A stretch of 64,000 bases of DNA, from the NCBI RefSeq assembly GCF_030167925.1, contig NZ_JASKUT010000001.1, positions 1,054,001 to 1,118,000 of the forward strand, written 5' to 3'. Position 1 is the first letter of the stretch. Every line of letters begins with the position of its first letter. Of the stretch, positions 52,264 to 60,684 are shown piece by piece. This DNA comes from Paenibacillus silviterrae. GTDB lineage: Bacteria > Bacillota > Bacilli > Paenibacillales > NBRC-103111. Position numbers and translations under genes: made by a program. The notes below the pieces were generated by a model that was given only the letters and a program-made list of their open reading frames with translations, was not told the DNA's origin and did no database searches.

Positions 52264-54301
52264 AACCGCCATCGAACTGAATCACCTTATACTCGAAACG
52301 GCCCAGCTCCAGCTTGCCAGCCGGGTAGCGCTCCTGCGTAACCGGATCGAAGCCGTCCTTCGGAAGCGTAACGCTGCCGCCGGCGCCGTCCATGTTCACG
52401 ACGACCCAAACGTCGTAGCCGTCTCCACGGCGAGGCGCCACGATCGTGCCTTTCGTCACATCGGAGCGTACGGTTACTCCGGCCTCCTCCGCATAATGGG
52501 TGATGAGGCTTCGAAGCAGCAGGTCGCCCGCCTCACCGGCAGGCATCGAGCCGAGCATGACGATTTTGCCTTGGCCATGGCGCTTCTCGGTAATAAAGCT
52601 CAGCCCCGGCGTTACACCGGCGACGACAGTGCCCACCGCCTCAGCCTCCTTAGGCTCGAAGACGGCGCTCCACAGCGAGAGCGGAGCGGTTACCCCAAAG
52701 GCGCTTCCCAGCGCACCGCCAATGGAGCCGCCTGAGGTGTTGTCCAAGGCGCCGTTTAAGGAGCCGCTGCCGTCCATAGGGAACGTGTATAGCGTTTCCA
52801 CGCCTGCTACTGCCTCGAGCTTCCCGAGTGCCGCTGTCGTCTGGACGGTGTGCTCCTCCGTACGTCCCCCGGTCAGCGGTCCGATTACCCACACGCCGCC
52901 ATTCGCGACGAATGCGGTGGCGCGTTCCAGAAGCTCGTCGGAGAGGTAAGGCAGGAAAGGCGTAAAGAGAAGCTTATAGCCTTCCAGGCTCGCTCCCTCC
53001 GGAATGAGGTCCCGATGAACGCCCGTATGAAGAATTTGCTCGTAGAAGTGAGTGACCAGCCCGCGATGATTCATTTTCCGGTGCGGCTCCGTACGTAAGA
53101 ACGCCTTGGAACGATCGGAGTAGGTCATGGCTACCTCCGCCTGCCGAGGGCGAGTAGCCAGCATGGTTGGCTCGATTCTCTGCCGGGCTTCCTCCACCTC
53201 AAGCACATTGGCATAGCCGACGGTCGGCTTGCCCCAGGCACTGAGCACCGATCCGTGCGGCTGCTCGCAGCCGGCGCGCTGCTGTCTCCACAGCCAATAG
53301 CAGAACGCTTCTGCGCCTAAAGCATAAGCGGCCACAGCCTCGGCCCTCAAGTAGCCGTTCGGATGAGGAGCGGCGTAGCTCTCAAGCGAAGCGGCGTGGG
53401 AGGGACTCGTCTCCATAATCCAATAATCGCGGCCTCGTTTAAAATTTCTCCACAGATCGTTATTAATCAGATAAGCAGGGAAATTATTAAAGGTTGCATA
53501 CGTATCGAACGACGCGAAATCCAGCTCGCGGAATAACCGTTCGTTATCTACGCTGAAGGCGACGCTGCTGTTATGGGTGATCGGGGCATCGGAGTACTGC
53601 CGGATAATCGCGGCCTGCTCGTCCGAGAACTGAGCGATCTTCTCATAAGAGAACAGCTGGTACATCGTCTTCAAGGAAGAGTTGTGAAGGAACGGAGTAG
53701 GACCAGGCTGCGGCACTTGATCGAAGCTGAGGTAATACTCGCTCCAGATGTCCGTGCCCCATGCTTCGTTCAGCTTCTCGATCGTGCCGTAGCGCTCTTC
53801 CAGCCATGCATGCCATTGGGTCAGGCAAGTGGCGCACATGCATTCGGAAACGTGAGCCTTAAATTCGTTGTCGATCTGCCAGCCGATGAGACCGGGCAAG
53901 CGTCCGACCGCCTTGGCAATATGCTCTGTAATCATCGCCGCTTTCTGACGAAAATAAGGCTGGTTCGTACAAGCATGCTGACGTGAGCCGTGCCCCATGA
54001 CCTGCAGCTGGTCGTTCACATACATGCGTTCGGGATGACCATGCGAGAACCAGATCGGCGGCGTCGGTGTCGGGGTGCACATAACAGTCTCAATGCCGTT
54101 TTCGTACAAGCGCTCGATGATTTCCACAAAAAAGCTAATATCGATGTTTCCTTCTGTCGGCTCCATACGGGACCAGGCAAATTCGCCGATCCGCATGACG
54201 TTCATTCCGGCTTGTTTCATGAGCTCGATGTCCTGCTTCAGCACCGCTTCGTCCCAAAGCTCAGGATACCAGGCGGCTCCATGATATAGTTTGCTTGCCA
54301 A
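52259..54301 (-). CDS. yesZ: GH42 beta-galactosidase (YesZ/GanA type)
   Basis: This enzyme removes beta-galactose from galactan side chains of rhamnogalacturonan I. The product (680 residues from a TTG at 54299-54301) has the N-terminal SKLYHGAAWYPELWDE, the acid/base Glu in GWQIDNEF, the nucleophile Glu in WIMETSPSH, and a cysteine cluster (CMCATC) that binds zinc in the family. The TTG has AAGGTGAT about 7 bases upstream and matches the usual N-terminus; an ATG at 54322 and TTG at 54361 lack ribosome sites. Its stop codon overlaps repeat copy 2. Confidence 0.93.
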   Translation of the reverse strand: MASKLYHGAAWYPELWDEAVLKQDIELMKQAGMNVMRIGEFAWSRMEPTEGNIDISFFVEIIERLYENGIETVMCTPTPTPPIWFSHGHPERMYVNDQLQVMGHGSRQHACTNQPYFRQKAAMITEHIAKAVGRLPGLIGWQIDNEFKAHVSECMCATCLTQWHAWLEERYGTIEKLNEAWGTDIWSEYYLSFDQVPQPGPTPFLHNSSLKTMYQLFSYEKIAQFSDEQAAIIRQYSDAPITHNSSVAFSVDNERLFRELDFASFDTYATFNNFPAYLINNDLWRNFKRGRDYWIMETSPSHAASLESYAAPHPNGYLRAEAVAAYALGAEAFCYWLWRQQRAGCEQPHGSVLSAWGKPTVGYANVLEVEEARQRIEPTMLATRPRQAEVAMTYSDRSKAFLRTEPHRKMNHRGLVTHFYEQILHTGVHRDLIPEGASLEGYKLLFTPFLPYLSDELLERATAFVANGGVWVIGPLTGGRTEEHTVQTTAALGKLEAVAGVETLYTFPMDGSGSLNGALDNTSGGSIGGALGSAFGVTAPLSLWSAVFEPKEAEAVGTVVAGVTPGLSFITEKRHGQGKIVMLGSMPAGEAGDLLLRSLITHYAEEAGVTVRSDVTKGTIVAPRRGDGYDVWVVVNMDGAGGSVTLPKDGFDPVTQERYPAGKLELGRFEYKVIQFDGGL

Positions 54302-54332
54302 CCTTATCACCTTTTTCTTCATTAATACATTA

Positions 54333-54361
54333 ACTATATTCGGTTTCCCGGATGGGGACAA
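54333..54361 (-). promoter_or_regulatory. Promoter of the GH42 gene
   Basis: On the minus strand TTGTCC (54356-54361) and TATAGT (54333-54338) are separated by 17 bases, about 30 bases before the chosen start codon. Confidence 0.65.
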
Positions 54362-54411
54362 TAGTAGCTTTTTGCGCGCATTTTACCTGTTACTACTCTA
54401 GTTTTGCCGGG

Positions 54412-54439
54412 TTTGCACTATTTTGAAAGGGGGTGCAAA
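54412..54439. promoter_or_regulatory. Inverted repeat TTTGCAC/GTGCAAA, candidate operator
   Basis: Two perfect 7-base arms at 54412-54418 and 54433-54439 lie in the divergent gap between GH42 and the second transporter. A related GTGCAAAGCGGTAAA occurs upstream of yetA at 60567, at nearly the same distance from the start codon. Confidence 0.4.
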
Positions 54440-54549
54440 GTCCGGTAAATCCCGCATTTTCAAGAATTTCCGATTGGCGGAAAGCCGGGGAGAGGAGATA
54501 ATCAGCTTACACCGGTTGCTACGCGATAAATTATTTGGAGGTGCAGGGG

Positions 54550-55521
54550 ATGAAGCAAACGGCTGCTCCCAGCTCAATCGAGCATTTACAGAAAAATAAA
54601 ACCGAAACTTCCAGCCGGACAAGTGTCCTGGGGCGGCTGCGGAAGGATAAATGGCTGTACTTGCTTTTACTGCCGGGCCTATTATATTTCATCATTTTTA
54701 AATACGTGCCGATGTGGGGCGTACTGCTCGCTTTTAAAAACTATCAGCCGTTTTTAGGATTTTGGAAAAGCGAATGGGTCGGCCTTGAGCATTTTCGGGT
54801 TTTCTTCAGCAATCCTGAATTTTTCATGCTGCTGCGCAATACGCTGCTGCTCTCGTTCTACAACCTGCTGTTCTTTTTCCCGGCGCCGATCATTCTTGCG
54901 CTTCTATTAAATGAAGTCAGGGTGGCATTCTACAAAAGGACGATTCAGACGTTAGTGTATGTACCGCACTTTATTTCGATGGTTATCGTAGCCAGCTTAA
55001 CCTATGTGTTTCTGACAACAGAGGGCGGACTGATTAACGAGCTTCTGATGAAGTATACCGGGGCGAAAATCGAATTTCTTGCCAGCCCCGACTGGTTCCG
55101 GCCGATGATCATCATTCAGACGATCTGGAAGGAATGCGGCTTTGGTACGATCATCTTCCTGGCAGCGCTTGCCGGTGTGGATGTAGAGCAATATGAAGCG
55201 GCGATCATGGACGGAGCCAACCGCTGGAGACAAACGTGGCACATTACGCTGCCGTCCATCCGCAGCACCATTATCATTCTGCTTATTCTCCGAATGGGCG
55301 ATGTCCTCGATAACGGCTTCGAGCAAATCTTCTTGATGCTCAATCCGCTCAATCGGGAGGTTGCGGAGGTATTCGATACGTACGTATATATGATGGGTAT
55401 CACTCAAGGTGCGTTCAGCTATAGTACGGCGGTCGGATTGTTTAAAGCGATTGTAGGCATCATTCTGGTGATGGGCTCGAACTGGCTGGCGAAGCGTTTC
55501 GGGCAGGCAAGCATTTATTAA
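54550..55521 (+). CDS. ABC transporter permease (LplB/YteP-like)
   Basis: The 323-residue permease has an N-terminal cytoplasmic extension rich in charged residues, then six helices and the EAA loop QYEAAIMDGANRWRQTWHITLPSI. The segment YVPMWGVLLAFKNYQPFLGF is typical of LplB-type permeases. GGAGG lies 8 bases before the ATG at 54550. It starts the second transporter of the locus. Confidence 0.9.
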   Translation: MKQTAAPSSIEHLQKNKTETSSRTSVLGRLRKDKWLYLLLLPGLLYFIIFKYVPMWGVLLAFKNYQPFLGFWKSEWVGLEHFRVFFSNPEFFMLLRNTLLLSFYNLLFFFPAPIILALLLNEVRVAFYKRTIQTLVYVPHFISMVIVASLTYVFLTTEGGLINELLMKYTGAKIEFLASPDWFRPMIIIQTIWKECGFGTIIFLAALAGVDVEQYEAAIMDGANRWRQTWHITLPSIRSTIIILLILRMGDVLDNGFEQIFLMLNPLNREVAEVFDTYVYMMGITQGAFSYSTAVGLFKAIVGIILVMGSNWLAKRFGQASIY

Positions 55522-55557
55522 TGAAACATTTATTAATGAAACAAAGGAGGTAACAGC

Positions 55558-56442
55558 ATGGGCAAAAGATATAGAACGATCGGCGGAACGATCTTTGACT
55601 TATCCAACTATGTGCTGCTTGGGCTTGTCGGGATTGTCTCCGTTCTCCCTTTCCTATATGTGATCGCCGGCTCCTTCGCCTCGGATGCGGAGCTGACCAA
55701 GAGGGCCGTGTTCCTGATCCCGGAGACGTTCACTACGTCCGCTTATGAATTTATTTTCTCCACGGACACGATCATCAAAAGTATTTGGGTTTCGATTTAT
55801 GTAACGGTGCTAGGTACGCTAGTCAATCTGTTCTTCACCGTTTCGATGGCTTATGCGTTATCGAAGAGAAATTTGATGGGCCGCAATACGGTGCTGAATC
55901 TCATTATTTTCTCGATGCTGTTCGGCGGAGGCTTGATTCCAACCTATCTGGTCGTTCGCGAGCTGCATCTGCTGGATACGTACTGGGCGTTAATGATTCC
56001 CGGCGCCATCAGCGCATTTAACCTGATCATCGTGAAAAACTTCTTTCAAGAGCTCCCTCCGGAGCTGGAGGAGGCGGCCAAAATCGACGGCTGCTCGGAG
56101 CTAGGGCTGCTTTGGAAAATCGTCCTGCCGTTATCGATGCCGGTGCTGGCCACCTTCACCTTATTTTATGCGGTCGGTCATTGGAATAACTTCTTCTCGG
56201 CGCTGCTCTACATCAATGATCCTTCCAAGTGGCCTCTGCAGGTTATGCTGAGACAGATCGTTCTGCTCTCGCAGGCAGCGGCAGGCGACTTGAACTCGAT
56301 GGACCCAAGCTTCGTGAAGCCGCCGGAGCAATCCATCAAGATGGCTGTTATCGTTGTAGGCACCATTCCCATTTTGCTCGTCTATCCGTTCCTGCAAAAG
56401 CATTTTGCCAAAGGGGTCTTGATCGGCTCGGTCAAGGGGTAA
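55558..56442 (+). CDS. ABC transporter permease (LplC/YtcP-like)
   Basis: The 294-residue MalG-type permease has six helices and the EAA loop ELEEAAKIDGCSELGLLWKIVLPLSMP. AAAGGAGG precedes the ATG. It pairs with the previous gene; a short direct repeat (ATTTATTAATGAAAC) lies between the two. Confidence 0.9.
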   Translation: MGKRYRTIGGTIFDLSNYVLLGLVGIVSVLPFLYVIAGSFASDAELTKRAVFLIPETFTTSAYEFIFSTDTIIKSIWVSIYVTVLGTLVNLFFTVSMAYALSKRNLMGRNTVLNLIIFSMLFGGGLIPTYLVVRELHLLDTYWALMIPGAISAFNLIIVKNFFQELPPELEEAAKIDGCSELGLLWKIVLPLSMPVLATFTLFYAVGHWNNFFSALLYINDPSKWPLQVMLRQIVLLSQAAAGDLNSMDPSFVKPPEQSIKMAVIVVGTIPILLVYPFLQKHFAKGVLIGSVKG

Positions 56443-56487
56443 TACGGATTACGATATATAGTAAGAATATAAGGGAGGCAAAAGAAA

Positions 56488-58059
56488 ATGAAGAAAAACA
56501 CGAAAAAATGGATTTCCATGGCGGCAGTCGGTACGGTTGCCATGACAAGTGTCATCGGCTGCAGCACGGGGAAGGAAGCGGCACCGTCCGGTACTGCAGG
56601 GGCTGCTAACGGACAATCGGCCCAAAGCCAGGCTCCGCTCGACCTGTCGATCATGATTCCGATTTTCAAAACGAATTATCCGAAGGACGACGGCCCGGTT
56701 ACTACCGAGATCGAGAAAAAAACGAATACTAACATCCATCTCGAGTGGGTGCCGAACTCCTCTTATACCGATAAGTTTAACATTACTCTTGCTTCCGGCA
56801 AGCTGCCTCATATCATTTATGTCGGGGATGTGAAAAATCCAAGCTTCGTCAATGCGGCGAAATCCGGGGCGTTCTGGGAAGTGGGACCTTACCTGAAGGA
56901 TTTCCCGAATCTCAGCAAAGCCAATCCGGTCATCATGAATAACTCCTCCATTGACGGCAAAAACTACGGTATTTACCGCGGTCGCGCCTTGGGTCGAAAC
57001 GGTATCAACTACCGTAAGGATTGGTTGGAAGCGGTCGGCATGCAGCCGCCAAAAACGATCGACGACTTCTACAACATGTTGAAAGCGTTTAAAGAAAAGG
57101 ATCCAGATAAGAACGGCAAGGATGACACCTACGGTATGGTGCTCGTGAAATGGACCGGTCAATGGGCCAGCGGCTTTGATACGATCAAGCTCTGGTTCGG
57201 AGCTCCGAACAAGTGGGGCATTAAGGACGGGAAAATGGTACCGGAGCATCAAACGGCCGAGTATCTTGAAGCGTTGAAATTCATGAAGAAACTGTATGAC
57301 GAAAAGCTGATCAACCAGGATTTTGCCGTGTTTGATTCGGCGAAGTGGAACGATCCGGTTGTCAACGGTCAAGCTGGGGTTATCGTTGACGTAACCGATA
57401 ATGCGGCGCGTTTGGACGATAAAATCCATCAGCTGCTGCAGAAGGAAGGCAAGGATAAGCCGGATGTGCACTACGTCGACAATATGATCGGCGTCACGGG
57501 CAAGCACGGATTGAAAGCATTGCCAACCTCGGGCTTCGCCGGAATGCTGGCGATTCCGAAGTCGACCGTGAAGACGGAAGAAGAATTGAAGCGCGTGCTG
57601 AAATTCATCGATCAAATGAACGAGCCGGAACTGCAAACCTTGGCCGGCTACGGCATCGAAGGCAAGCATTATACGAAGGACGGGGACGCGGTAATGCCTT
57701 CCAAGGATGCGGCGCTGCTTGAGGCCGAAGTAGAAGGCTTGAACCAAATGCTGACGTTTATTCCGGAAGACCGCGGCCTCAAGGTGAAGCAAACTCCGCT
57801 TCGTCTGCAAACAACCAAGATTCAGAAGGAAGCAGAGCAGTACATCGTAGCGAACCCTGCGGAGCCTTTCATCTCGAAGGTTTACTCGCAAAAGGGGCAG
57901 CAGCTGGATAATATCATCAACGACGCGCGCATCAAATTCATTGTAGGCCAAATCGATGAGGCAGCCTTGAACGCAGCCTTCGACACCTGGAAGAAATCCG
58001 GCGGGGACGATCTGGTGAAGGAAATGAACGAGCTCTACGCCGCTACTGCGAAGAAGTAA
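56488..58059 (+). CDS. ABC transporter substrate-binding lipoprotein (LplA/YtcQ-like)
   Basis: The 523-residue protein has a lipoprotein signal ending in VIGC and an LplA-type binding fold (NTNIHLEWVPNSSYTDKFNITLASGKLP, KDWLEAVGMQPPKTIDDFYNML). It is longer than the first binding protein and belongs to a different subfamily, so the two importers probably prefer different oligosaccharides. GGGAGGC precedes the ATG. A hairpin terminator follows. Confidence 0.9.
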   Translation: MKKNTKKWISMAAVGTVAMTSVIGCSTGKEAAPSGTAGAANGQSAQSQAPLDLSIMIPIFKTNYPKDDGPVTTEIEKKTNTNIHLEWVPNSSYTDKFNITLASGKLPHIIYVGDVKNPSFVNAAKSGAFWEVGPYLKDFPNLSKANPVIMNNSSIDGKNYGIYRGRALGRNGINYRKDWLEAVGMQPPKTIDDFYNMLKAFKEKDPDKNGKDDTYGMVLVKWTGQWASGFDTIKLWFGAPNKWGIKDGKMVPEHQTAEYLEALKFMKKLYDEKLINQDFAVFDSAKWNDPVVNGQAGVIVDVTDNAARLDDKIHQLLQKEGKDKPDVHYVDNMIGVTGKHGLKALPTSGFAGMLAIPKSTVKTEEELKRVLKFIDQMNEPELQTLAGYGIEGKHYTKDGDAVMPSKDAALLEAEVEGLNQMLTFIPEDRGLKVKQTPLRLQTTKIQKEAEQYIVANPAEPFISKVYSQKGQQLDNIINDARIKFIVGQIDEAALNAAFDTWKKSGGDDLVKEMNELYAATAKK

Positions 58060-58065
58060 GCCGCT

Positions 58066-58137
58066 GAGGAAGGACTGTTCCGCCTGTTACTTGAAGAGAA
58101 GTTTCACTTCAGGGACGGCAGGACGGTCCTTTTTTTC
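58066..58137 (+). terminator. Terminator after the second transporter
   Basis: AGGACTGTTCCGCCTG and CAGGACGGTCCT form the outer stem, with a CTTGAAG/CTTCAG inner part, followed by TTTTTTT. Confidence 0.8.
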
Positions 58138-58275
58138 CATCATCAGGTCGAATATAATAAGAAAGTCGGAAAAGTAATGAAAGGAGTCGGAATATTCACT
58201 TGCAGGAGCCGTTCTGACGTAATACGCTATGAAGAAGCTTCCTGACAAGTAATTCTCGAATCGGATGGTGACATC

Positions 58276-60555
58276 ATGCGCTTTTATAAGAAGAGTCTGA
58301 TCATGATCTTTATCGTCTCCGGAATCCCCGGGCTCATCCTAGGGGCATTCGTTTATTGGATGGCCGGCGGGCGAGTGGAGAAGGAGCTCTTGCAGCTTCA
58401 TCATCAGCAGATCGAGCAGAGATCGCACAATATCGACGATCAGCTGGGCAACTTGGAAATGCTGCTGTCCCACTGGGCCTTCGATAACAAATTCGACTAC
58501 AGCTTAAACGGCTATGATTTTGTTAAAAACTTCGACAGAACGCAGGACATCACCAAGACACTGATCGTGATGCAAGGCTCCAATTCCATGGTGAAGCGGG
58601 CTGAGCTCTATGTCGGCGGTAAGCAGCCTGTTTTGTTTTATCCCGAATATACGGGAGTGGACCCGCAGAAGGCCACAGCTGTGTACGAGCCGTTGATTCA
58701 AGGAAAAAATGTGACGTATTGGACGCAGTGGGCATTTGATCCGAGCCGTCCGGAGAGCAAGGACCTGGCTCTCGTTCACCAGGTTCCCGGCGGAAGCCTT
58801 CAGCCCTTCGGTGCGTTGATTTTCCGTTTTGACGAACAGAAGGTTGCGAATATGCTCCAAACGATGTCGCCTTATCACGATGGGGAGACGTTCTTATTGC
58901 AAAGCTCGGGTGATTTATTCGTATCCGGCACAGGAAGCGCTTCCAGCTCTCCTCTGGTTACGGCATTGCGTGAGAAAATACAGACGGCGGGTTCGGGTAA
59001 AGGATCCTTCGTCTTTACATGGAAAGATACGACATACACTGTGTCCTACGGAAATTTGTCACGAATAGCCGCTGATTGGACCTTTGTATCCGCTTCTCCG
59101 ATTACGAGCATCACATCGCCGGTGGTCTTTATATCCAAGCTCATTATTTCTTTAAGTCTTATGGCGCTGCTTATTGCAGGACTTTTGGCTTGGCTGGCTT
59201 CACGGCGGATCTATTCACCGGTGAAGCGGCTGGTTACTTTGCTTGGCGGGAATGCCGTTGCAGTCGGGGCGGAGGATGAATTCACGCTCATGGAGAAGCA
59301 GTGGGAACACCTGCGTAGGGAGAGCCTGGAGCTGAACACGAAGCTCTCGGAGCAGCTTCCCCATGTGAAGGAGAGCTTCCTGCATCAGCTGCTGCAGGGA
59401 TACCTTTCGGCTTATTCGGAAGAGGATCTGCTGCGCCGAATGGAGCGTTTTAAGTGGGACGTGCGGAGCCGCCGATATATCGTTGTTTATGTACAACTGC
59501 TTGGAATTACGAGCGTCGAAGGGAAGTTCCGCGACGGTGATGAGGGCCTTGTGACCTTCGCTGCGGTCAACATGATCGGAGAGCTCGCCTCCGAATATTT
59601 CGAGCAGAGCGATACGATCAACTTCCACGATTTGACGGCCGGGCTGCTGCTCATGGTGGAGAAAGAGGATGACTACCGCGAGAGATTGCAGGGCTTTTGC
59701 GAGCAATTAACGGATTACATTAACAAAATATTGAAAATGCGGGTCGCCATGGCGATCAGCCGCACCGTGCCTCACATCTCGGAGGTGCCTCTTGCCTTCG
59801 AGCAGGCGAAGCATTCCGTCAGCTATCGCAGCTACGAGAATGTGAATCAGCTAATCGATTTGCAGGAGGACGGTCGGGAAGATAATGAGACGGAGATCCT
59901 TCCTTATCCGTTCAACCTGGAGCGTGAGCTGATTCAGGCGCTTCGTACGGGAAGGGAAGAGGAAGCCTACGATTTGTTAAATGACTTCCTGCGCACCTTG
60001 TCCGGCAAGGGGGCCAAGGAAATTGACGTTCAGCAAGGGATGCTGCATCTATTAGGAAGCATTCAGCATGCCATTATGGTATCGGGCATCCAGCCAAGCC
60101 GATTATTCAAGGGTGCGAATCTGTACGAGCAATTATCCCAGATTCGTGAGCCGAAACAAATTCTGGAATGGTTCCATGAGAAGGTCGTCGCTCCATTCCT
60201 GAGAGAGCTTACCGGCCGTTCCGACGCTCAGGTGAAGCGGATTATCGAGCAGGCGATGATCTATTTGCAGGAAAATTATCAGCAGGACATCTCGCTCGAC
60301 AACTGCGCGGATCATATCGGTACGAATCCGTTCTTTCTGAGCAAGTCGTTTAAGCAGGTGACCGGAAAAAACTTTATCGATTATTTGACGGAGCTGCGCA
60401 TTGAGAAGGCGAAGCAGCTGCTGCGGGAGTCGGAATTGAAGATCAATGATGTCGCCGGGATGGTAGGCTATCAGCACAGCTATTTCAACCGGATCTTCAA
60501 GAAGCTGGAAGGCATGACTCCGACGCGCTACCGGGAGCTGAGCCGGAATTCTTGA
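58276..60555 (+). CDS. Membrane-bound AraC family regulator (YesS/YtdP type)
   Basis: The 759-residue protein combines an N-terminal helix (about 8-28), an extracellular sensor domain, a second helix (about 285-310), a cytoplasmic linker and a C-terminal AraC helix-turn-helix (QDISLDNCADHIGTNPFFLSKSFKQVTG and INDVAGMVGYQHSYFNRIFKKLEG). Such one-component regulators detect sugars outside the cell and bind DNA directly. GGTGA precedes the ATG. TTGCAG-N17-TACGCT (58200-58228) is a weak candidate promoter. It lies between the second transporter and yetA, its likely targets. Confidence 0.9.
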   Translation: MRFYKKSLIMIFIVSGIPGLILGAFVYWMAGGRVEKELLQLHHQQIEQRSHNIDDQLGNLEMLLSHWAFDNKFDYSLNGYDFVKNFDRTQDITKTLIVMQGSNSMVKRAELYVGGKQPVLFYPEYTGVDPQKATAVYEPLIQGKNVTYWTQWAFDPSRPESKDLALVHQVPGGSLQPFGALIFRFDEQKVANMLQTMSPYHDGETFLLQSSGDLFVSGTGSASSSPLVTALREKIQTAGSGKGSFVFTWKDTTYTVSYGNLSRIAADWTFVSASPITSITSPVVFISKLIISLSLMALLIAGLLAWLASRRIYSPVKRLVTLLGGNAVAVGAEDEFTLMEKQWEHLRRESLELNTKLSEQLPHVKESFLHQLLQGYLSAYSEEDLLRRMERFKWDVRSRRYIVVYVQLLGITSVEGKFRDGDEGLVTFAAVNMIGELASEYFEQSDTINFHDLTAGLLLMVEKEDDYRERLQGFCEQLTDYINKILKMRVAMAISRTVPHISEVPLAFEQAKHSVSYRSYENVNQLIDLQEDGREDNETEILPYPFNLERELIQALRTGREEEAYDLLNDFLRTLSGKGAKEIDVQQGMLHLLGSIQHAIMVSGIQPSRLFKGANLYEQLSQIREPKQILEWFHEKVVAPFLRELTGRSDAQVKRIIEQAMIYLQENYQQDISLDNCADHIGTNPFFLSKSFKQVTGKNFIDYLTELRIEKAKQLLRESELKINDVAGMVGYQHSYFNRIFKKLEGMTPTRYRELSRNS

Positions 60556-60616
60556 TCGGCAAGGATGTGCAAAGCGGTAAAAAAAGTCCAAACGGCATCG
60601 TTCCCTCGAACAATAA

Positions 60617-60658
60617 AGTCCCATTGAAGGCAAAGCGGCTGCTTCCTACAATGGGACT
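60617..60658 (+). promoter_or_regulatory. Perfect 10-bp inverted repeat before yetA
   Basis: AGTCCCATTG (60617-60626) and CAATGGGACT (60649-60658) are exact reverse complements with a 22-base loop. The right arm ends 26 bases before the yetA ATG. It could be a stem-loop in the mRNA between the AraC gene and yetA or a binding site. Confidence 0.55.
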
Positions 60659-60684
60659 ATGATTGGGAAGGAGAGGGAGAGATC

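Noticed and set aside
56449..57951. A 500-codon open frame on the minus strand
   Set aside because: It is antisense to the LplA-like binding protein gene; long reverse frames are common in DNA of this composition.
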